Of a stretch of DNA of 7,079 bases, positions 1 to 6,267 are shown piece after piece. The stretch's first letter is position 1, and every line of letters begins with the position of its first letter. Source of the DNA: a bacterium (GTDB taxonomy: Bacteria > Krumholzibacteriota > Krumholzibacteriia > LZORAL124-64-63). The notes under the pieces are model-generated. The model was not told the origin of the DNA. It searched no databases and worked only from the letters and a program-made list of their open reading frames with translations. The stretch spans positions 1 through 7,079 of the forward strand of contig JABIBH010000393.1 of assembly GCA_018652925.1 (NCBI GenBank), read 5' to 3'. The translations under genes were made by a program, and so were the position numbers.

Positions 1-444
1 ATGTTTTCAATGTCCCCTGATGTCTGGAATAAAATTGCAGAGACTCGTACTAGCGGCGGAAAAGTAATTGCGGTTGGTACTACTACTTTGCGTGTCCTGG
101 AAACTGTTCATCGGCTTGAACTAGGGCTCAAGGAACCAGGTACATATAGTTATCCACTTGAACATGAGATCCGACCTGAATTTGCCGGCAATGTTTCCGC
201 CGTTAATGGGGGCTGGGCTGTTGAAGGTGAAACAAGATTATTTGTAACTCCTCCAGACCGTATTACTGTTGCCGATGGGTTGATTACTAACTTTCATCTG
301 CCTGAGTCGTCGTTGCTGAGATTGGTTGCATCTTTTCTTGGTGATCGGGGTTGGGAAGATATTTATGAACACGCTGTTAAATCCGATTATCGGTTTTACA
401 GTTACGGAGATGCAATGCTGATTATTCCGGGTAAGGAAATATAA
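1..444 (+). CDS. queA: S-adenosylmethionine:tRNA ribosyltransferase-isomerase, C-terminal part (5' end outside window)
   Basis: QueA transfers and isomerises the ribosyl part of SAM onto preQ1 already in the tRNA anticodon, giving epoxyqueuosine, the step after Tgt; it acts in the cytoplasm. The 147 visible residues match the C-terminal portion of a protein usually about 340-350 residues long. GTTTLRVLE (residues 26-34), DGLITNFHLPES (92-103) and YRFYSYGDAML (130-140) are its family signatures. The methionine at position 1 lies inside the domain, so it is not the start; roughly 200 residues lie upstream of the window. The stretch between the first two signatures looks about 25 residues longer than in short Firmicutes versions, and the usual PGY before the TNFHLP block reads PPD. 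The stop TAA is directly followed by the ATG of tgt, the gene for the preceding pathway step, so co-transcription is very likely. Identification is firm. Confidence 0.96.
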   Translation: MFSMSPDVWNKIAETRTSGGKVIAVGTTTLRVLETVHRLELGLKEPGTYSYPLEHEIRPEFAGNVSAVNGGWAVEGETRLFVTPPDRITVADGLITNFHLPESSLLRLVASFLGDRGWEDIYEHAVKSDYRFYSYGDAMLIIPGKEI

Positions 445-1662
445 ATGCACAAGCTTGATGCACCATTCAAATTCAAAGTGTTGGCAACTGATAAAAACAG
501 TTCTGCAAGACGTGGTGCAATTCAAACAGGGCACGGTGAAATCCAGACTCCGGTATTTATGCCTGTTGGAACTTCTGGCTCTGTGAAAGCAATGACTTTT
601 GAGTCGGTATGGGAAAGTGGAGCCAGGATTATTCTGGGTAACACTTATCACCTTTATCTGCGTCCCGGACACGAACTGATTAAATCATTTGGTGGTCTGC
701 ACAAGTATCAGGGTTGGGATGGCGCGATATTAAGTGACAGTGCCGGGTATCAGGTTTTCTCGTTATCCAATTTAAATAAAGTTACTGAAGATGGTGTTGC
801 ATTCCGATCTCATCTTGATGGCAGCAAACATATGTTCACTCCTGAACTGTCGATGGAAATTCAACTGGCACTCGGTTCAGATATCGTGATGGCTTTTGAT
901 CATTGTCTACCATATGGAGTAGCGGAGTCGGAAGCTGCAAAAGCTGTGGATAGAACTCATCGCTGGTTGCAAAGATGTGTAAAAACATTTGGCGAAGAGG
1001 GTCTGGCCAATGAAAACCCCTGGCAACAGGTTCTCTTTGGTATCGTCCAGGGCGGAGTTTATGAGAACGAGCGCAGAAGATCTGCTGCACAGCTTGTTGA
1101 TCTGAATTTGCCAGGCTATGCTGTCGGTGGATTGTCTGTTGGTGAACCAACTCCTGCAATGCGCGAAATGACTGAGCTCACTGCTGGTCTATTGCCTGCT
1201 GATAAACCTCGATATCTAATGGGTGTTGGTTATCCAGATGATATCGTTGACAGCGTTAGTCGTGGCATCGATATGTTCGATTGCGTGTTGCCAACCAGAC
1301 TGGCTCGCAAGGGAACTGTAATTACCAGAGACGGCAGGTTGGTGGTAAAGAACAGTCGGTATCAGGATGACTCCAGACCGATTGATTCAGAATGTAATTG
1401 TCCAGTATGCAAAAGGCACAGTCGAGCATATATTCGACATCTGTTTCATGCTGGTGAAATGCTGGGACCGATGCTTGCATCCACGCATAATATCTGTTTT
1501 TATCAACAGTTTATGCAGGAGATTAGAGATTCACTAGAAGCTGGTGAGTTCAGTAGCTATGCTTCCAGGGTTCGGCAGAGATGGATTGATGGTGAGAAAC
1601 ATCGATTGGAAGAAATAGCGAGCGCCACTCCTGGTGGTCGCAAGTCTATAAACAATCCTTAA
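445..1662 (+). CDS. tgt: tRNA-guanine(34) transglycosylase (bacterial, preQ1-type)
   Basis: Tgt swaps guanine at the wobble position of GUN-anticodon tRNAs for preQ1, which QueA (gene just upstream) then modifies. The 405 residues cover the full TIM-barrel; most bacterial Tgts have 370-390, the surplus being mainly a C-terminal tail. Visible sites by alignment from memory to E. coli and Zymomonas: PVFMPVGT (37-43), general acid/base Asp98 in DSAGYQ, Asp152 in FDHC, Gln202, GGLSVGE (228-234), Met259, and the nucleophile Asp279 in GIDMFDC. The zinc site is Cys317, Cys319, Cys322 and His348. Cys154 and Val232 are the residues associated with bacterial preQ1 rather than eukaryotic queuine specificity. 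Oddities: the usual DSGG is DSAG and FDEC is FDHC. The start ATG abuts the queA stop, with a GTAAGGA ribosome site (431-437) inside queA. Catalytic and metal residues are all present, so the enzyme is probably active. Confidence 0.98.
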   Translation: MHKLDAPFKFKVLATDKNSSARRGAIQTGHGEIQTPVFMPVGTSGSVKAMTFESVWESGARIILGNTYHLYLRPGHELIKSFGGLHKYQGWDGAILSDSAGYQVFSLSNLNKVTEDGVAFRSHLDGSKHMFTPELSMEIQLALGSDIVMAFDHCLPYGVAESEAAKAVDRTHRWLQRCVKTFGEEGLANENPWQQVLFGIVQGGVYENERRRSAAQLVDLNLPGYAVGGLSVGEPTPAMREMTELTAGLLPADKPRYLMGVGYPDDIVDSVSRGIDMFDCVLPTRLARKGTVITRDGRLVVKNSRYQDDSRPIDSECNCPVCKRHSRAYIRHLFHAGEMLGPMLASTHNICFYQQFMQEIRDSLEAGEFSSYASRVRQRWIDGEKHRLEEIASATPGGRKSINNP

Positions 1663-1663
1663 C

Positions 1664-1670
1664 AGGAGGT
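1664..1670 (+). promoter_or_regulatory. Shine-Dalgarno site of yajC
   Basis: AGGAGGT lies 10 bases before the yajC ATG, in the 18-base gap after tgt. It is the strongest ribosome site in the window and suggests that yajC is translated efficiently on its own rather than only by coupling to tgt. Confidence 0.8.
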
Positions 1671-1680
1671 TACGGTTAAC

Positions 1681-1986
1681 ATGATCAGTTATTTAGCAAT
1701 GGCAACAGGTGGTTCCGGCGGGGAATCAAATCCAATGTTCTTTTTTGGTTACATAGCTCTGATGTTTGGTGTGTTTTATTTTCTGATTCTCAGACCAAAT
1801 GCAAAGCGACAAAAAGATCACAAGCAAATGTTGGGCGCAGTACAAAAAGGTGACAAGGTTGTTACAAATGGTGGTCTGATTGTAACTGTACTCAATGTCA
1901 AAGAAGACAAAATTGTTTGTACAATTTCCGATGGAATCAAGGTTGAGATTGCCAGGAATGCTGTCAGCTCAGTAATACGGGATTAA
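1681..1986 (+). CDS. yajC: Preprotein translocase accessory subunit YajC
   Basis: YajC is a small single-span inner-membrane protein that associates with SecDF and the SecYEG translocon and also with YidC. The 101 residues follow the family plan: a short Gly/Ser-rich N-terminus, one hydrophobic segment (about 19-37, FFFGYIALMFGVFYFLIL), then the juxtamembrane signature RPNAKRQKDHKQML (38-51) and a small beta domain beginning KGDKVVTNGG (56-65). The glycine that commonly follows GG(I/L) is absent (GGLIVTV). The gene follows tgt, the usual bacterial arrangement, but the expected secD and secF do not follow; def comes 4 bases after the stop. Secretion components may sit elsewhere. Length and motifs make the identification firm. 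Confidence 0.95.
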   Translation: MISYLAMATGGSGGESNPMFFFGYIALMFGVFYFLILRPNAKRQKDHKQMLGAVQKGDKVVTNGGLIVTVLNVKEDKIVCTISDGIKVEIARNAVSSVIRD

Positions 1987-1990
1987 CCAG

Positions 1991-2488
1991 ATGTATCTGC
2001 GATACTTTGGTGACTCTGTATTGCGGGCAAAATGTCTGGATGTTGAGTGTTTTGACAAGAGCCTCACAAAATTTGCCGAGTCAATGTTCAAGGTGATGCG
2101 GGAAAACGATGGAGTGGGACTTGCTTCTACGCAAGTTGGAAATAACCGCCGAATTGTGATTGTGCTTCCGCCTGGTAAACCAAAACCGCTAGTAATGATT
2201 AACCCTGTTGTCACCAGTAAAAGTGAGAGCAGGGTTGTTTACGAAGAGGGGTGTCTCTCTTTCCCCGGAATGTATAAAGATATTGCAAGGCCATCGGAAA
2301 TTTCTGTGCAGTACAGTGATCTCAACGGACAGAAATTTGAGTTGGATGCCGAAGGAATGCTTGCTCGAATTATTCTGCATGAGCTTGATCATCTGGACGG
2401 GAAGCTATTTATTGACCATCTTCATTGGTGGGCCAGGGTTGTACTTACAACACAGTTGCGGATGAAACTGATTTTCAATCGAGGATAG
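1991..2488 (+). CDS. def: Peptide deformylase
   Basis: Def removes the N-formyl group from the first methionine of nascent proteins at the ribosome, reversing the modification installed by Fmt, encoded next. The 165 residues are the normal length. All three family motifs are present: motif 1 GVGLASTQVG (41-50, with Gln48; Ser46 replaces the commoner Ala), motif 2 EGCLS (86-90) and motif 3 HELDH (130-134). Metal ligands are Cys88, His130 and His134, and Glu131 is the catalytic base. The C-terminal tail after LFIDHL is unusually aromatic and hydrophobic (WWARVVL) compared with the charged helix seen in many homologues. The ATG is 4 bases after the yajC stop with only a weak GG-rich site before it, so translation is probably coupled to yajC. 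Confidence 0.97.
   Translation: MYLRYFGDSVLRAKCLDVECFDKSLTKFAESMFKVMRENDGVGLASTQVGNNRRIVIVLPPGKPKPLVMINPVVTSKSESRVVYEEGCLSFPGMYKDIARPSEISVQYSDLNGQKFELDAEGMLARIILHELDHLDGKLFIDHLHWWARVVLTTQLRMKLIFNRG
2481..2485 (+). promoter_or_regulatory. Shine-Dalgarno site fixing the fmt start
   Basis: GAGGA at the very end of def lies 8 bases before ATG 2494. It supports that ATG over the in-frame ATG at 2425, which lies deep inside def and would add 23 residues unrelated to the Fmt family. Confidence 0.7.
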
Positions 2489-2493
2489 TCTTT

Positions 2494-3429
2494 ATGAAAA
2501 TAGTATTTATGGGTTCACCTGAATTCTCAGTTCCCTCTCTAGAGGCTCTGGTGGAAGCCCGCTTCAATGTGTCGCTTGTTGTAACTCAGCCGGATCGGCA
2601 AAAAGGTCGTGGTCAGAAAGTAGTTGAAACCCCTGTAAAAACTTATGCACGTCAGGTGAAAGTACCTGTTATTGAGTGGGGTCGTGATAACAAGAGACAA
2701 GTTGTGCAACATGTGCTGGATGAAAAACCTGATGCCATTGTTGTTGTTGCTTTTGGTCATATTCTCCGACGTGAGTTGCTGGACGCCCCAAAATACGGAT
2801 GCATAAACGTACATGCGTCGTTGTTGCCTCGCTGGCGAGGCGTTTCTCCGGTTCATTACAGTATTCTCCATGGTGATAACTGGACAGGCGTGACAATTAT
2901 GAAGATGGACGCTGGTGTTGATACTGGCCCAATGTTGTCACAGCATTCAGTTGCCATCGATCCTGAAGAAACTTCGGGAGACCTACTTACCAGATTGGCT
3001 GGTGTTGGTGCTGACAAACTTGTAATGACATTGCGTGATCTTGAGAATGAAAAAATCGAAGCTGAAGCTCAAGGACAAGTTGGTGCAGTCTATGCCCCAA
3101 AATTAAACAGATCACTTTCACCCATCAGATGGGGCAGAGAAGTTGTTTATGTTCATAATCAGATCAGAGGTTTGCAGCCATGGCCTGGTGCAACAACATT
3201 CCTGAATGGCAAGCAATTGAAAATCATATCGGCAAGACCATATTCTTTTGACACACAAGACGTTCAACCTGGAACTGTTATTGCTGCTGATGAAAACGGA
3301 ATCAGGGTTGGTTGCGGTGAAGGGGTTCTGCTCATTACTGTGTTGCAGAATCCAGGAAAACGTCCAATGACTGCTGCGGAATATCTTCGTGGCTACAAAG
3401 TTGAACCAGGGACACTACTTACATCATGA
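2494..3429 (+). CDS. fmt: Methionyl-tRNA formyltransferase
   Basis: Fmt formylates initiator Met-tRNA using 10-formyltetrahydrofolate. The reading frame is open from 2425, but ATG 2494 was chosen: it gives the standard N-terminus MKIVFMGSPEFSVPSLEAL, has a GAGGA site and lies 5 bases after the def stop. The product has 311 residues, normal for the family. The N-terminal Rossmann domain carries VVTQPDRQKGRG (29-40) and the catalytic triad Asn105, His107 (INVHASLLPRWRG) and Asp143 (GVDTG), matching E. coli Asn106/His108/Asp144. The usual RGAAPI after the SLLPRW loop reads RGVSPV. The C-terminal OB-like domain, which binds tRNA, contains the linker QPWPGA (228-233). Def-fmt pairing is very widespread. 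The last bases overlap the rsmB start as ATGA. Confidence 0.97.
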   Translation: MKIVFMGSPEFSVPSLEALVEARFNVSLVVTQPDRQKGRGQKVVETPVKTYARQVKVPVIEWGRDNKRQVVQHVLDEKPDAIVVVAFGHILRRELLDAPKYGCINVHASLLPRWRGVSPVHYSILHGDNWTGVTIMKMDAGVDTGPMLSQHSVAIDPEETSGDLLTRLAGVGADKLVMTLRDLENEKIEAEAQGQVGAVYAPKLNRSLSPIRWGREVVYVHNQIRGLQPWPGATTFLNGKQLKIISARPYSFDTQDVQPGTVIAADENGIRVGCGEGVLLITVLQNPGKRPMTAAEYLRGYKVEPGTLLTS

Positions 3430-4730
3430 ATTCCGATGCCAGAGTAAAAGCCTACGATGTGCTATCGATTGTTGAAAAAGGAAATCTGCTTGATGCTGCT
3501 CTTTCCTCACAATTGAATGCGCTGGGCTCCCGTCAGGATAAATCGTTTTTGGCCGAATTGGTCAAAGGCACTGCACGCTATGCAGGCAGGTATGATTACC
3601 TGATCGATAAATTCACAAAGCGCAGTCCTGATCCATCCATACGAATATTATTGCGACTTGGTATGTATCAGCTTTTCAATTGTAACTCAGTACCTGATTA
3701 TGCTGCTGTAAATGAGACTGTCAATGCTGCTCGGAAAGTCGGGTTTCATAAACTATCGTCATTTATCAATGCTGTTTTGCAGAATGTACGCCGAACAGTT
3801 GAAGGTAATCCGGAAGGGCTGATTGGTCTGTTCCCATCTCCTGAAAAGGAGCCGTTGCAATATCTGACTACATGGTATTCTCATCCGGAATGGATGGTGA
3901 AACGGTGGTTGGAAAAATTCTCATTTGCCGATTGTGAAAAACTTTGTGCTCATAATAATTGCCCAGCGCATTTGACACTGCACTTGAACCCGGAGTTGGA
4001 TCGATCTGAACTATTCTCATATTTTGAGAAACACGATATAGAGTATTCTGAATCGGATCTGGTTTCATCTGCAGTTATTATTAAAAGCAGGTTGGCCCGG
4101 GATAGCATTAATGATTTGCTGTCGGAGTTTACGCAGGTAATAGTTCAAGATCAATCTGTGCAGTCTGCTATGGACCATTTTAGCCCCCATTTAAGCGGAA
4201 ATATATTTGATATGTGTGCTGCTCCAGGAGGCAAAACTGTCAATATGCTTTGGCGAATGCCTGAAGATGCAACTTTGGTTGCAATGGATTCGGTGAAAAA
4301 GCGGATGGTCAAAGTTGTTGATAATCTGGCAAGAGTTGGGGAGTCTGATACTCCTTTGCTGGTTGCCGATGGGCTGAAAATGCCTTTTACTGATAATGCT
4401 TATGATACAATACTTTTAGATGGACCGTGTTCCGGTACTGGCGTAATCAGGCATCACCCTGAAGGCCGTTGGCAGCTGACTGAAAAAAGAATTTTCAGTA
4501 GTGGTGAAATGCTTTTTCAGTTGGCGCAAAATGCTGTCGACATCCTGGCTCCTGGTGGTAAACTTCTTTATGCGACATGTTCCTTGGAACCTGAAGAGAA
4601 TGAAATTGTAATTAATAGATTGTTGGAAGAAAACAGTCAGTTGTCTGTTGTAGAAAAAGGAAAATACTGGTTACCTCAAACTGACGGTGCCGATGGCTTT
4701 TTCGCAGCAATTGTAACTAGGGTGAAATAA
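3426..4730 (+). CDS. rsmB: 16S rRNA (cytosine(967)-C5)-methyltransferase RsmB
   Basis: RsmB (Fmu/Sun) methylates C967 of 16S rRNA using SAM. The 434 residues show an N-terminal NusB-like RNA-binding domain (about 1-130, with VKGTARYAGRYDYLID and AAVNETVNAARK), a linker, and a C-terminal Rossmann methyltransferase domain. SAM motif I is DMCAAPGGKT (262-271). The two family cysteines are Cys335 in LDGPCSGTGV and Cys385 in YATCS; the latter is the one that attacks the base in the RsmB/NSUN group. The usual DAPC reads DGPC, a mild substitution. The terminal DGFFAAIVTR block is also typical. Fmt and RsmB overlap as ATGA, and the nearest purine-rich site (AGGGA, 3408-3412) is 13 bases from the ATG, so translation is probably coupled to fmt. 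The fmt-rsmB order is common in bacteria. Confidence 0.96.
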   Translation: MNSDARVKAYDVLSIVEKGNLLDAALSSQLNALGSRQDKSFLAELVKGTARYAGRYDYLIDKFTKRSPDPSIRILLRLGMYQLFNCNSVPDYAAVNETVNAARKVGFHKLSSFINAVLQNVRRTVEGNPEGLIGLFPSPEKEPLQYLTTWYSHPEWMVKRWLEKFSFADCEKLCAHNNCPAHLTLHLNPELDRSELFSYFEKHDIEYSESDLVSSAVIIKSRLARDSINDLLSEFTQVIVQDQSVQSAMDHFSPHLSGNIFDMCAAPGGKTVNMLWRMPEDATLVAMDSVKKRMVKVVDNLARVGESDTPLLVADGLKMPFTDNAYDTILLDGPCSGTGVIRHHPEGRWQLTEKRIFSSGEMLFQLAQNAVDILAPGGKLLYATCSLEPEENEIVINRLLEENSQLSVVEKGKYWLPQTDGADGFFAAIVTRVK

Positions 4731-5456
4731 ATGACATTGCGGCGATATCTGATTTCTTTGCTTGGCGCAGTAATGCTGGCAGTTGCTGTCGGTTTATTTA
4801 TTCATTCAATTGTCATTCCGAGAATTATTCATAAAAACAGACAGGTTAGAGTTCCCAATGTACTTGAAATGACGGTTGCCAACGCCACTGAAGTTACATC
4901 CAGTTCAAAGCTACAGCTTAAAGTTATTCGCAGTGAGCCTCATCCATCGTTACCTGTAGGTGCAATTATGGAACAGGCTCCGGTTGCTGGATCGTTAGTC
5001 AGGGAGGGCAGGCCACTTGCAGTTGTTTGCAGCAATGGACCGCACGCCACAAATGTCCCGATGTTATCCGGGCTCGATCAGCGCAAGGCAGAGAGCACAA
5101 TCCAGCGTGAGTCGTTCAAAGTTGGAACAATCAGTAAACTCAAAATTGATGGAGCAGCTACTTCGGCTGTTGCCTGGCAATATCCATCTTCAGCCCAAAG
5201 GCTTCAAAAAGGCGAGTCTGTTGACATCGTTATTGCAGAACCTGTGGAGCTTACTTCATACTGCATGCCAGATTTAACAGGACAAACAATTTATTCTGCC
5301 AGGGCAAAGGTTGAATTGGCAGGGTGCGCAATTGCGCCGGTTAAATATGAGCGACGGCCGAATTTGAGACCCAATACAGTAATCGACCAAAATCCTGCTC
5401 CTGGGAGCAGAGTGATAAAAGGAGAAACCATTGAGCTGGTTGCCTCAACAAGGTGA
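4731..5456 (+). CDS. Single-pass membrane protein with three PASTA repeats, no kinase domain
   Basis: This 241-residue protein has a short basic N-terminus, one hydrophobic segment (about 7-29) and then three PASTA repeats (about 41-103, 109-171 and 179-240). Each repeat starts near (V/M)P and carries the late pattern Q-x-P-x-(A/S) followed by (K/E)G and a beta strand, for example DQNPAPGSRVIKGETIEL at 219-236. PASTA repeats occur in Ser/Thr kinases of the PknB/PrkC type and in class A/B penicillin-binding proteins, and bind or sense peptidoglycan or muropeptides in some of them. The positive-inside rule suggests that the repeats face the periplasm or cell exterior. There is no kinase, transpeptidase or phosphatase domain. 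The ATG directly follows the rsmB stop, with TAGGGTGA as ribosome site, and the 3' end overlaps rpe. Its function is unknown; a cell-wall-sensing or scaffold role is inference. Confidence 0.88.
   Translation: MTLRRYLISLLGAVMLAVAVGLFIHSIVIPRIIHKNRQVRVPNVLEMTVANATEVTSSSKLQLKVIRSEPHPSLPVGAIMEQAPVAGSLVREGRPLAVVCSNGPHATNVPMLSGLDQRKAESTIQRESFKVGTISKLKIDGAATSAVAWQYPSSAQRLQKGESVDIVIAEPVELTSYCMPDLTGQTIYSARAKVELAGCAIAPVKYERRPNLRPNTVIDQNPAPGSRVIKGETIELVASTR
5418..5425 (+). promoter_or_regulatory. Shine-Dalgarno site deciding the TTG start of rpe
   Basis: AAAGGAGA, inside the 3' end of the PASTA gene, ends 5 bases before TTG 5431. No in-frame ATG or GTG exists between here and the conserved APSLLAADF block. 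The next in-frame TTG, at 5440, would lie 14 bases from this site, so 5431 is preferred. Confidence 0.7.
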
Positions 5457-6105
5457 GACAGTAGTTGCACCATCACTTCTTGCCGCAGATTTCAGTAACC
5501 TGAAACAAGAGCTGCAGAAACTTGCAGAAGCAGGCGCCGATATCTTTCATCTTGATATTATGGATGGGCATTTTGTACCCAACATCACAATGGGACCTTT
5601 TATTATTAAAGCCATTCGTAAGAGTACTGACTTGTTCCTTGATGCACATTTGATGATCAGTCGGCCGGATTTATACATCGATAGATTTATTGATTCTGGA
5701 GTGGACGCAATTACAGTACATGTAGAGTGCGATTGTCAAATCGATGCTGTATTGAAGCAAATCAGATCCCATGGTAAACAGGCAGGGATTTCCCTGAAAC
5801 CTGGAACAGCCATCGAGGAAATAATTCCCTATCTTTCAGAAGTTGATCTTGTTCTGGTTATGTCGGTTGAACCAGGTTTTGGCGGACAAAGTTTTGATAG
5901 ATCTGCTGTTGATAAAATTGCTGAATTACACCGATTGCGTAGCGAAAACGACTGGAACTATGTGATTTCTGTTGATGGTGGAATCAATGCTGACACAGGA
6001 AATGACTGTGTAAAAGCAGGGGCAGATATCCTGATTTCTGGGTCATGGTTGATAAATAGTGATAATATGCCTGAACGTATGTCGAAATTAGCCTCTTTGA
6101 AGTAG
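5431..6105 (+). CDS. rpe: Ribulose-phosphate 3-epimerase
   Basis: Rpe interconverts D-ribulose 5-phosphate and D-xylulose 5-phosphate in the pentose phosphate pathway or Calvin cycle, as a metal-dependent TIM-barrel. The 224 residues are the normal length. Motifs in order: APSLLAADF (13-21), FHLDIMDGHFVPNITMGP (39-56), DAHLMI (71-76), SVEPGFGGQSF (145-155), SVDGGIN (180-186) and GADILISGS (197-205). Metal ligands are His40, Asp42, His73 and Asp182, with Asp42 and Asp182 acting as the acid/base pair. Translation most likely starts at TTG 5431 because of a well placed AAAGGAGA site, giving about 8 extra residues before the conserved core and a 26-base overlap with the PASTA gene. Placement after rsmB and a PASTA gene resembles the Firmicutes order that ends in rpe. 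It is the last gene before the 142-base gap. Confidence 0.96.
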   Translation: MSWLPQQGETVVAPSLLAADFSNLKQELQKLAEAGADIFHLDIMDGHFVPNITMGPFIIKAIRKSTDLFLDAHLMISRPDLYIDRFIDSGVDAITVHVECDCQIDAVLKQIRSHGKQAGISLKPGTAIEEIIPYLSEVDLVLVMSVEPGFGGQSFDRSAVDKIAELHRLRSENDWNYVISVDGGINADTGNDCVKAGADILISGSWLINSDNMPERMSKLASLK

Positions 6106-6134
6106 AATTTGAGAGTCATAATTGTAAGATTACC

Positions 6135-6163
6135 TTGATTTAGCGATGATAATTAACTATTCT
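6135..6163 (+). promoter_or_regulatory. Candidate sigma-70-type promoter for ffh
   Basis: TTGATT (6135-6140) and TATTCT (6158-6163) are separated by 17 bases, each matching four of six consensus positions. They lie in the only sizeable intergenic gap, about 85 bases before the ffh start. AT-rich DNA gives such matches by chance, so support is limited. Confidence 0.35.
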
Positions 6164-6198
6164 GTCGGACTGCGGCTAAATTGGCAAGGTGTATCAGT

Positions 6199-6267
6199 AT
6201 GCCTGTCAGTAGTCTTTTTGTGTCATATTTGCTAAGGTGGCTTGTAAGTGTTTCAGGAGCTGACTAA
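6199..6267 (+). CDS. Possible short hydrophobic leader ORF overlapping the ffh start
   Basis: ATG 6199 is preceded by AAGGTG (6186-6191) at a 7-base spacing and opens 22 codons ending in TAA 6265-6267. The peptide begins MPVSSLFVSYLLRWLV, mostly hydrophobic with one arginine, so it resembles a signal or transmembrane segment. It ends 20 bases into ffh in a different frame, so its translation would run across the ffh ribosome site and start codon. An ORF this short can occur by chance and no family is recognised. A leader-peptide role is speculation. Confidence 0.2.
   Translation: MPVSSLFVSYLLRWLVSVSGAD
6234..6240 (+). promoter_or_regulatory. Shine-Dalgarno site of ffh
   Basis: AAGGTGG, one mismatch from AAGGAGG, ends 7 bases before GTG 6248. 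The codon immediately before that GTG, in frame, is TAA (6245-6247), so no longer version of Ffh is possible and the GTG start is well fixed. Confidence 0.75.

Noticed and set aside
1..3. ATG at the first base as the start of a 147-residue gene
   Set aside because: It falls within the conserved QueA body; the gene is cut by the window edge rather than short.
238..1159. Minus-strand open frames at 238-672 and 836-1159, and similar ones across the window
   Set aside because: They are antisense to conserved coding sequence and their products show no recognisable motifs or plausible starts.
2208..2465. 85-codon open frame within def and 86-codon open frame at 5017-5277 within the PASTA gene
   Set aside because: Both overlap strongly supported genes in another frame and show no recognisable domain or start signal.
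2425..2493. Earlier ATG giving a 334-residue Fmt
   Set aside because: It lies inside def, lacks a good ribosome site and adds residues foreign to the family; ATG 2494 gives the canonical N-terminus.
5440..5442. TTG 5440 as the rpe start
   Set aside because: It is 14 bases from the AAAGGAGA site, too far compared with the well-spaced TTG at 5431.
6092..6116. CTCT...AGAG inverted repeat around the rpe stop as a terminator
   Set aside because: The stem is only 4 base pairs with a long loop and no following T run.
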